A stretch of DNA of 7,047 nucleotides from an uncultured Bilophila sp. GTDB taxonomy: Bacteria; Desulfobacterota; Desulfovibrionia; Desulfovibrionales; Desulfovibrionaceae. Location of the stretch: assembly GCA_902373525.1 (NCBI GenBank), contig CABKMN010000121.1:1-7047 (forward strand), in the 5' to 3' direction. The notes under the pieces are model-generated. The model saw only the letters and a list, made by a program, of their open reading frames with translations, did not search any database and was not told the DNA's origin. A program made the translations under genes and the position numbers. Below are positions 1 to 5,022 of this stretch, in pieces. The stretch's first letter is position 1; every line of letters starts with the position of its first letter.

Positions 1-33
1 CCCCTCCCCCCTCCAAACCTCCCCCCTTCCTCT
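1..33. repeat. Pyrimidine-rich tract, probably one arm of a cut-off intergenic hairpin
   Basis: The first 33 bases are almost pure C and T, broken only by AAA at 15-17. The other intergenic hairpins of this window (4315-4376, 4962-5015, 6980-7038) all have a G/A-rich first arm and a C/T-rich second arm on the plus strand. This tract would fit as the second arm of a similar element whose first arm lies before the window. That is inference, because the partner arm is not visible. Confidence 0.4.
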
Positions 34-198
34 TCAAAGATTTTTGTAAACGGGGCGGGTGCCGGTTGCGGCGCGGTGATGGTCCGAACCCTGCCGGAAG
101 TTTCCCGGTGACGCCTTTTTCGTATTTTGGGCGCATTTTTTTGCAGCTATTTGAGTCTGTTGGCAAACGGGAAAGGGAGCTTCCCCGCGTGCGACAGG
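34..198. other. Intergenic stretch with no supportable gene
   Basis: Nothing convincing is seen here on either strand. The open frames crossing it are rich in Arg, Pro, Gly and Ala, lack a recognisable domain, and have no good ribosome binding site. There are short T runs around 116-121 and 136-142. I looked for tRNA, SRP RNA and riboswitch signatures and found none that hold together. It follows the 3' side of the minus-strand CoA ligase and probably holds the 3' untranslated region of that transcript or of an unseen gene to the left. Confidence 0.5.
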
Positions 199-268
199 AC
201 GCCCGAACAAGGAAGCGGTTCCGTGCCCGGCTTGTGCCGGATGCGGAACCGCTTCCTTGTTCGGGCGT
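199..268. repeat. Long near-perfect inverted repeat (hairpin)
   Basis: Positions 199-223 are the exact reverse complement of 244-268, giving a 25-bp perfect stem. The symmetry continues inward: two G-T pairs (224/243, 225/242), one C-A mismatch (226/241), then a 5-bp CCGGC/GCCGG stem (227-231/236-240) closed by a TTGT loop at 232-235. The whole 70 bases therefore form one hairpin. No T tract follows on either strand, so it is not a textbook intrinsic terminator. It lies about 65 bases past the 3' end of the minus-strand CoA ligase. It could protect or process that mRNA end, terminate without a U tract, or be a mobile palindromic repeat. The structure is seen directly; the role is unknown. Confidence 0.85.
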
Positions 269-284
269 TGTGCCGGCTCGCCCC

Positions 285-317
285 CCGGCGGGTGCAGGGC
301 GGCGCCCTGCCCGCCGG
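285..317 (-). terminator. GC-rich hairpin directly downstream of the CoA ligase gene
   Basis: GCAGGGC at 294-300 pairs with GCCCTGC at 304-310 around a GGC loop. The stem extends as CCGGCGG (285-291) with CCGCCGG (311-317), leaving a two-base GT bulge on the left. It begins 17 bases past the stop codon of the minus-strand CoA ligase, where a terminator would be expected. There is no T tract, so termination is only a guess. It forms a tandem with the larger hairpin at 199-268. Confidence 0.5.
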
Positions 318-334
318 AGGCGTTCATTCGCGCG

Positions 335-1633
335 TCAGTCGTTCAACCGCAGGTCGGTGATGCGCTTGGCCTTGGAGAAGGTGCGCGGCAGGGTGCCGGG
401 ATCGACGATTTCGACGTTGATGCGGGCCATGATGCGCTTGTGCATCTCTTCGCCGATGGCGCGGGCCAGCCCGGCGTCGCTGTCGGCGCTGACGCCCGCC
501 TGACGTTCCACGCGCAGGCGCATGTAGTCGAGCCCTTCGGAACGGGTCAGCTCGACGTGGTACTCGCCGCCCACGTCGGGGTGGAGATTCAGCACGTCGG
601 CGATCTGGCCGGGATAGATGTTCACGCCCCGGAAGATGATCATGTCGTCCGAACGGCCCCGGATGTGCCCGTGGCGCGGGATCGCCCGGCCGCAGGGGCA
701 GGGCTCGGGGATGAGGCGGCTGAGGTCGTGCGTGCGGTAGCGGATGAGCGGCACGGCTTCCTTGGACAGCGAAGTCACCACCATTTCGCCCACTTCGCCT
801 TCGGGAACGGGCTGGAGCGTGTGCGGATCGATGATTTCGATGTAGAACAGGTCCGCCCAGTAGTGGATGCCTTCCCCGACTTCGCAGTTCAGCCCCGTGC
901 CGGGTCCGTACATCTCGGTCATGCCCGCGATGTCGTAGCTGGCTTCGAGGCCGAGCTTTTCGGTGAAGCTCTGGCGCATTTTGAGGCTGTGCGGCTCGGA
1001 GCCGAAGATGATTTTTTTGAGGGCGATCTTGTCGCGCAGGTTGTGGCGCTCCACTTCTTCGGCCAGCAGCAGGGCCATTGAGGAGGTGCAGCCGATGCAG
1101 GTGGTCTGCATGTCCACGAGGAGCTGGAGCTGCATGTCGAGGTTGCCGGGGCCGACCGGAATGGTCAGCGCGCCGAAGCGTTCGCTCCCGAGCTGGAAAC
1201 CCGCTCCCGCGGTCCACAGGCCGTAGCCCACCGCAATCTGCATGCGGTCTTCCGTGGTCAGTCCGGCGAGTTCGTAGCAGCGGGCCATCTGGAGCGCGAA
1301 GGTGTCCACGTCCTTCTGGGTGTAGGCGAGGATTTTGCGCTTGCCGGTGGTGCCGGACGAGGCGTGTACGCGCACCACTTCGGACGGGTCCACGCAGAGC
1401 AGGGGCAGGGGATAGCCGTCGCGCAGGTCGGTCACGTCCGAGAAGGGCAGGCGGCGGATGTCGTCGAGCGTCTTGATGTCCTCGCCGGAGGCGATGCCCG
1501 CGGCGGTGAGCTTGGCGCGGTACTGGGGGCTTTTCATGGCCTGCCGCACCGACCATCGGACCCCGGCGAGCTGGTGCTCGACAAGAAAATCGGCGGGAAG
1601 ATGGGGAAGGAAGCGGGGCTTGGCAGGTGACAT
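335..1633 (-). CDS. paaK: Phenylacetate-CoA ligase family enzyme (AMP-forming)
   Basis: 432 residues, close to the usual PaaK length of about 435. The family joins an aryl acid such as phenylacetate to coenzyme A in the cytoplasm, through an acyl-adenylate, using ATP. Seen in the sequence: the ATP-binding loop SSGTTGKRK at 92-100; the core segment YDIAGMTEMYGPG at 233-245; RYRTHDLSRL at 298-307 followed by CPCGR at 312-316; the hinge region GRSDDMIIFRGVNIYP at 326-341; and a C-terminal TFSKAKR at 418-424 carrying the lysines expected for adenylation. The chosen ATG has GGAGAG (complement of 1639-1644) five bases upstream. It is divergent from purD and has no partner gene in the window. The true substrate is uncertain: in anaerobes these enzymes often serve aryl acids arising from amino acid breakdown. 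No frameshift or missing motif was seen. Confidence 0.93.
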   Translation of the reverse strand: MSPAKPRFLPHLPADFLVEHQLAGVRWSVRQAMKSPQYRAKLTAAGIASGEDIKTLDDIRRLPFSDVTDLRDGYPLPLLCVDPSEVVRVHASSGTTGKRKILAYTQKDVDTFALQMARCYELAGLTTEDRMQIAVGYGLWTAGAGFQLGSERFGALTIPVGPGNLDMQLQLLVDMQTTCIGCTSSMALLLAEEVERHNLRDKIALKKIIFGSEPHSLKMRQSFTEKLGLEASYDIAGMTEMYGPGTGLNCEVGEGIHYWADLFYIEIIDPHTLQPVPEGEVGEMVVTSLSKEAVPLIRYRTHDLSRLIPEPCPCGRAIPRHGHIRGRSDDMIIFRGVNIYPGQIADVLNLHPDVGGEYHVELTRSEGLDYMRLRVERQAGVSADSDAGLARAIGEEMHKRIMARINVEIVDPGTLPRTFSKAKRITDLRLND

Positions 1634-1761
1634 GGCGTCTCTCCAGCGGGTGGCGGCAACGGTGTGCCGGTTGTCTTTTCGACGGTAAACAGCTAGTGTC
1701 CGTTGTATCCGAACAAACGAAAACTTGCTATTTAGCAGAAAATATTTTGGAGGGAAAGTAC
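1634..1761. promoter_or_regulatory. Divergent intergenic region with candidate purD promoter
   Basis: These 128 bases lie between two divergent starts and must carry promoters for both. The half nearest purD is AT-rich relative to its surroundings. A weak sigma-70-like pair for purD is TTGTAT (1703-1708) and TGCTAT (1726-1731), 17 bases apart. An imperfect dyad, CGTTGT (1701-1706) with ACAAACG (1713-1719), overlaps the -35 position. A small dyad TGCT-ATTT-AGCA (1726-1737) lies in the probable leader. No known purine operator or riboswitch is recognised, and no clear promoter for the CoA ligase could be picked. Confidence 0.35.
1749..1754 (+). promoter_or_regulatory. Ribosome binding site fixing the purD start
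   Basis: GGAGGG sits seven bases before the ATG at 1762. It decides for this start over an in-frame ATG at 1627, which would add 45 residues with no similarity to PurD and would overlap the divergent CoA ligase start. Confidence 0.9.
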
Positions 1762-3033
1762 ATGCGCGTACTCATCATCGGGTCCGGCGGGCGTGAGCAT
1801 GCCCTGTCCTGGAAGATCGCCAAAGGCGGAAAAGCCGAACGAATCTACTGCGCTCCCGGCAACGGCGGCACCGCGCAGGAAGGCGAAAACATCCCCCTCA
1901 AGGACAGCGACGTGGCCGGTCTGGTGGCTTTTGCCAAAGAGAACGCCATTGATTTCGTGATTCCCGGACCGGAGCTTCCCCTCACCCTCGGCGTGGTGGA
2001 CGCCATGCGTCAGGAGGGCATCCGCTGCTTCGGCCCGAGCAAGTGGTGCGCGCAGCTTGAAGGCAGCAAGGCCTTCGCCAAGGACATCATGCAGAAGGCC
2101 GGAGTGCCTACGGCGGCCTGCGGCGTGTTCACCGAGCTGGAAGCCGCCAGAGCCTTTGTGGAAGAGAAGGGCGCGCCCATCGTCATCAAGGCCGACGGCC
2201 TCGCGGCGGGCAAGGGCGTGATCGTGGCCCAGACCAAGGAAGAGGCGCTCGACGCGCTCGACCGGATCATGGGCGGCGTGTTCGGTGAAGCCGGAAGCCG
2301 GGTGGTCATTGAGGAATTTCTGGTCGGCGAGGAAGTGTCCCTGCTGGCCTTCTGCGACGGGACCACGGCGTTGCCGCTGCCCTCGGCGCAGGACCACAAG
2401 GCCGTGTTCGACGGCGACACCGGCCCCAACACCGGCGGCATGGGCGCGTACAGCCCCGCTCCAATCCTGCCGGACGCCGATCTCGAAAAGATGGCCGACA
2501 TCGCCATCCGTCCGATCCTCAAGGAAATGGCCCGTCAGGGGCATCCGTTCACCGGCATCCTGTACGCCGGGCTCATGATGACCGAGGACGGCCCGAAAGT
2601 GCTTGAATACAACGTCCGCTTCGGGGACCCGGAATGCCAGCCCCTGCTCATGCGTCTTGAGAGCGACCTGCTCGACGTCATGGGGGCCTGCATCGACGGA
2701 CGGCTCGCCGACGTGAAGCTGGCTCTCCGGCCCGAATCCGCGCTCGGCGTGGTGATCGCCGCCGAAGGCTATCCCGGCGGCTACCCGAAGGGAATGGAAA
2801 TCAAGGGAATCGACGTCGTGGACGCCCTGCCGGACACCAAGGTGTTTCAGGCGGGCACGAAGCGCGAAGGTTCCCGGACGCTGTCCAGCGGCGGTCGCGT
2901 ACTGTGCGTGACCGCGCTCGGCAATGGGCTTGTCGAGGCCCAGAAGCGTGCGTATGAAGCTGTCGCGAAAATCGACATGGACAAGAGCCAGCACCGCTCC
3001 GACATCGGTGCGAAGGGCTTGAGGAGACTGTAG
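1762..3033 (+). CDS. purD: Phosphoribosylamine-glycine ligase (GAR synthetase)
   Basis: 423 residues, the normal PurD length. It catalyses the second step of de novo purine synthesis: phosphoribosylamine + glycine + ATP to glycinamide ribonucleotide, in the cytoplasm. Seen in order: the N-terminal pre-ATP-grasp motif GSGGREHAL at 7-15; PGPELPL at 68-74; the ATP-grasp glycine-rich segment KADGLAAGKGV at 143-153; the PurD signature DGDTGPNTGGMGAYSP at 217-232; the metal-binding segment EYNVRFGDPECQ at 282-293; and the C-terminal domain ending in SDIGAKGLRRL. A strong Shine-Dalgarno lies seven bases before the ATG. The stop is one base from the purE start, and the purE ribosome binding site lies inside the purD end, so the two are one transcription unit. 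No irregularity was seen. Confidence 0.98.
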   Translation: MRVLIIGSGGREHALSWKIAKGGKAERIYCAPGNGGTAQEGENIPLKDSDVAGLVAFAKENAIDFVIPGPELPLTLGVVDAMRQEGIRCFGPSKWCAQLEGSKAFAKDIMQKAGVPTAACGVFTELEAARAFVEEKGAPIVIKADGLAAGKGVIVAQTKEEALDALDRIMGGVFGEAGSRVVIEEFLVGEEVSLLAFCDGTTALPLPSAQDHKAVFDGDTGPNTGGMGAYSPAPILPDADLEKMADIAIRPILKEMARQGHPFTGILYAGLMMTEDGPKVLEYNVRFGDPECQPLLMRLESDLLDVMGACIDGRLADVKLALRPESALGVVIAAEGYPGGYPKGMEIKGIDVVDALPDTKVFQAGTKREGSRTLSSGGRVLCVTALGNGLVEAQKRAYEAVAKIDMDKSQHRSDIGAKGLRRL

Positions 3034-3034
3034 T

Positions 3035-3544
3035 ATGGAAAAAGCCAAGGTTGTCGTGCTCATGGGTTCCGCATCCGATGAGCCCACCGTCGCCCCCTGT
3101 GCCGATATCCTGAAGAAGCTCGGAATTCCGTTCTGCTTCACGGTGAGCTCCGCCCACCGCACGCCGGAACGCACCGCCGAACTCGTGGATTCGTTTGAAG
3201 CGGCGGGCTGTGAAGTCTTCATCTGCGCCGCGGGCCTTGCCGCCCATCTCGCGGGCGCCGTCGCCGCGCGCACGATGAAACCCGTCATCGGCATTCCCGT
3301 CGCGGCCTCTCCGCTCGGCGGCATGGACGCGCTGCTCTCCACCGTGCAGATGCCTCCCGGATTCCCCGTCGCCACCGTCGCCCTCGACAAGGCCGGAGCC
3401 CGGAACGCCGCGTGGCTGGCCGCGCAGATACTCGCGCTTCACGATCCTGATCTCGCCCATCGCATCCGCATTTCGCGTGATCGCTTCAAGGCCGACGTGA
3501 TCGCCGCCGGCGCCACGATGGAACAGAAATACTGTACTGATTGA
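3035..3544 (+). CDS. purE: 5-(carboxyamino)imidazole ribonucleotide mutase / AIR carboxylase, PurE
   Basis: 169 residues, as in E. coli PurE. It makes 4-carboxy-5-aminoimidazole ribonucleotide in purine synthesis. Seen: GSASD at 11-15, SSAHRTPE at 38-45 with catalytic His41, AAGLAAHLAG at 65-74 with His71, GIPVAASPLGGMDALLSTVQ at 86-105 (substrate loop), PPGFPVATV at 107-115, and the helix NAAWLAAQIL at 124-133. SAHRTP plus the second histidine points to class I (which uses N5-CAIR made by PurK) rather than class II. However, the 65-74 segment differs from the GAGGAAHLPG of E. coli, and no purK is in the window. GAGGAGA (3021-3027) inside the purD end is its ribosome binding site, seven bases before the ATG, so it is probably translationally coupled to purD. 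Confidence 0.95.
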   Translation: MEKAKVVVLMGSASDEPTVAPCADILKKLGIPFCFTVSSAHRTPERTAELVDSFEAAGCEVFICAAGLAAHLAGAVAARTMKPVIGIPVAASPLGGMDALLSTVQMPPGFPVATVALDKAGARNAAWLAAQILALHDPDLAHRIRISRDRFKADVIAAGATMEQKYCTD

Positions 3545-3690
3545 CCGTGCGGAGGGGATGGGCAGGCCGTCCGCCGCCCGTCCCCCTTCCCGCGGAGCCC
3601 CCTCCACCTCGACTTCCGTACCGCTCCTCAAAGGGACTTTTCCGGCGGCATGCCGTCGCCGGGGCGGCACGTTACGGACATCTCCCCCCT
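3545..3690 (+). other. Gap between purE and lepB with a small hairpin
   Basis: 146 bases with no supportable gene. The frame of lepB stays open through it back to a TTG that overlaps the purE stop, but the encoded stretch is proline- and arginine-rich and unlike the start of a signal peptidase. A hairpin of about 8 bp is formed by 3642-3649 and 3655-3662 (one G-T pair, five-base loop), without a T tract. It may attenuate transcription between purE and lepB, or do nothing. Confidence 0.4.
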
Positions 3691-4314
3691 ATGACCGAAC
3701 AACTTTCTTTTCTCCAGAGGTTCCGCAAGACCGTGATCGGGGAATACGCCGAAGCGCTCATCTGGGCGCTTGCGCTGGCTCTGGTGCTGACGACGTTCGT
3801 CGTGCAGGCGTTCAAGATTCCTTCCGGCTCCATGCTGGAGACGCTCCAGATCGGTGATCATCTGCTGGTCAACAAGTTCCTGTACGGCCTGCGAAATCCC
3901 TTCAACGACGACTACCTGATCCGGGGCGTGGAGCCCAAGGTCGGGGACATCATCGTGTTCCGCTATCCCAAGGATCGGAGCCTCGACTACATCAAGCGCA
4001 TCGCGGGCGTGCCCGGCGACACGCTGGAAATGCGGAACAAGGTCCTGTTCCGCAACGGCGTCGAGGTGAAGGAGCCGTACACGCAGCATTCGCAGCCTCT
4101 CGTCATGATCCCCGGCCGCGACAACTGGGGGCCGATCACCGTGCCAGAAGACAAGTTCTTCGCGCTCGGCGACAACCGCGACGACTCCGCCGACTCCCGC
4201 TTCTGGGGTTTCCTCGACCGCAAGGACATCCGCGGCAAGGCGTGGCGCATCTACTGGTCCGCCGAGGGCCTCAGCAACATCCGCCTGAACCGGATCGGAA
4301 AATTGGTGGAATAG
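3691..4314 (+). CDS. lepB: Signal peptidase I (leader peptidase)
   Basis: 207 residues. It is an inner-membrane serine protease that removes signal peptides from proteins exported by Sec or Tat, with its active site on the periplasmic side. Seen: a short cytoplasmic start, one membrane segment at about 20-41, and the catalytic box FKIPSGSM at 41-48, with Ser47 as nucleophile. Also seen are GDHLLVNKF at 55-63, the general-base segment DYIKRIAGVPGD at 99-110 with Lys102, and the signature GDNRDDSADSRFWG at 160-173. The fold is compact with a single membrane span, unlike E. coli LepB, which has two. The ATG at 3691 was chosen because it puts about 20 residues before the membrane segment; it lacks a good Shine-Dalgarno (only GGA 12 bases upstream), so the start is less sure than the gene. 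It follows purDE on the same strand, possibly with its own promoter. Confidence 0.95.
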   Translation: MTEQLSFLQRFRKTVIGEYAEALIWALALALVLTTFVVQAFKIPSGSMLETLQIGDHLLVNKFLYGLRNPFNDDYLIRGVEPKVGDIIVFRYPKDRSLDYIKRIAGVPGDTLEMRNKVLFRNGVEVKEPYTQHSQPLVMIPGRDNWGPITVPEDKFFALGDNRDDSADSRFWGFLDRKDIRGKAWRIYWSAEGLSNIRLNRIGKLVE

Positions 4315-4378
4315 AAGATTGGGGAGGGGAAGGGGAAACTTTCTTCAGAAAGTTTCCCCTTCCCCTCCCCAATCTTTT
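4315..4378 (+). terminator. Perfect long hairpin with T tract between convergent lepB and GNAT genes
   Basis: 4315-4344 is the exact reverse complement of 4347-4376, a 30-bp inverted repeat. It starts immediately after the lepB stop and runs into T(6) at 4375-4380. The first arm is G/A-rich and the second C/T-rich, with a centre of TTCTTCAGAA. With its T tract it is a convincing intrinsic terminator for lepB. On the minus strand it is preceded by the complementary A tract and followed only by a weakly T-rich stretch inside the lepB end, so it may also stop the convergent GNAT transcript, less well. The T tract overlaps the GNAT stop codon. Confidence 0.9.
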
Positions 4379-4894
4379 TTACCTGTCCTCCTCAGGCCGC
4401 TCGGGACCGGAGAGGAGCTTTTGGTAGAACACGAGATCGAGCCAGCGACCGAACTTGTAGCCCGCCTTGACGATTTTTCCGGCGAAGACGAAGCCGAACC
4501 GCTCGTGCATGCGGATGCTGGCGGCATTGTCGGCGTCGATGCCCGCGATCATGGTGGCGTAGCCCCGTTCCTCGGCGGTTTCGAGCAGCTTTTCCATCAG
4601 CCGTGTGGCGATGTGGCGGCGGCGGAAGTCCTTGTGCACATAAATCGAATGTTCAATGCTGTACTTGTATGCGGGCCACGGGCGGAACGGCCCGTAGGTC
4701 GCGAATCCCGCTACCGCGCCGTCCTCTTCCGCCACGAATACCGGGAGTCCGGCTTCGCGGTGCTCCCGGAACCACTGCTTCCGCATCTCCAGCGTGTGCG
4801 GTTTGTAGGTGTACACCGCCGTCGTGTTCAGAACGGCATCATTGTAGATGTCCAGAATCGCCTGCAAATCGGATTCCGTAGCCGGACGGATCAT
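4379..4894 (-). CDS. GNAT N-acetyltransferase, phosphinothricin / methionine-sulfone acetyltransferase type
   Basis: 171 residues, full length for this group (E. coli MnaT/YncA and Pat proteins are of similar size). Members transfer acetyl from acetyl-CoA to the amino group of amino-acid analogues such as phosphinothricin, methionine sulfoximine or methionine sulfone. Seen: IRPATESDLQAILDIYNDAV at 2-21; the strand EHSIYVHKDFRRRHIATRLM at 81-100 (acetyl-CoA loop); AGIDADNAASIRMHERFGF at 117-135; and the family ending KFGRWLDLVFYQK at 147-159. In the acetyl-CoA loop the usual Gly-x-Gly pattern is replaced by RRRHIA (91-96), with His where Gly is common. AGAGG (complement 4904-4908) lies nine bases before the ATG. 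It appears monocistronic: convergent with lepB and separated from the upstream moeA-like gene by a hairpin. The true substrate is unknown. Confidence 0.9.
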   Translation of the reverse strand: MIRPATESDLQAILDIYNDAVLNTTAVYTYKPHTLEMRKQWFREHREAGLPVFVAEEDGAVAGFATYGPFRPWPAYKYSIEHSIYVHKDFRRRHIATRLMEKLLETAEERGYATMIAGIDADNAASIRMHERFGFVFAGKIVKAGYKFGRWLDLVFYQKLLSGPERPEEDR

Positions 4895-4957
4895 CGTTTC
4901 GCGCCTCTGCGTTTGAGAGTGGAACCAACCGAAAACACAAAAGTCTTAGGAAGGTGA

Positions 4958-4977
4958 GGGGTTGGGAGGGGAGAGGG
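4958..4977 (+). other. Candidate G-quadruplex motif
   Basis: Four G tracts stand in a row on the plus strand: 4958-4961 (GGGG), 4964-4966 (GGG), 4968-4971 (GGGG) and 4975-4977 (GGG). They are joined by loops TT, A and AGA. This meets the usual G3+N1-7 rule. The motif overlaps the first arm of the hairpin at 4962-5015. The plus strand is the template for the flanking minus-strand genes, so a quadruplex would compete with the hairpin in DNA, not in their RNA. Folding is inferred. Confidence 0.5.
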
Positions 4978-5015
4978 AAGCCCTTCTGAAGAAGGGCTTC
5001 CCTCTCCCCTCCCAA
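4962..5015 (-). terminator. Perfect purine-rich hairpin downstream of the MoeA-like gene
   Basis: 4962-4987 is the exact reverse complement of 4990-5015 (26 bp, centre GA at 4988-4989). It begins eight bases past the stop of the minus-strand MoeA-like gene and lies between it and the co-directional GNAT gene. Position favours a terminator for the MoeA-like transcript, but no clean T tract follows on the minus strand, so the role is less sure than the structure. Its core CCCTTCT-GA-AGAAGGG recurs almost unchanged at 7001-7016. Confidence 0.75.
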
Positions 5016-5022
5016 TCTTCCT

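Noticed and set aside
60..125. Possible structured RNA (tRNA T-arm-like GGTCCGAACC, SRP-like or riboswitch-like pieces)
   Set aside because: The invariant T-loop bases are missing, no cloverleaf or riboswitch core could be assembled, and the similarity is only to short fragments.
324..1556. A 410-codon minus-strand frame overlapping the CoA ligase
   Set aside because: It is the +1/-1 shadow of paaK, full of Arg, Pro and His, with no family motifs.
1627..1761. In-frame upstream start giving a 468-residue PurD
   Set aside because: The extra residues do not resemble PurD, and a strong ribosome binding site sits just before 1762.
1732..3390. A 552-codon open frame on the minus strand across purD and purE
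   Set aside because: It is antisense to two clear enzymes, has no recognisable domain, and is His/Gly/Ala-rich as expected from a GC-rich shadow frame.
4321..4335. G-quadruplex in the lepB terminator hairpin
   Set aside because: Only three G tracts are present, with no fourth within loop distance, unlike the motif at 4958-4977.
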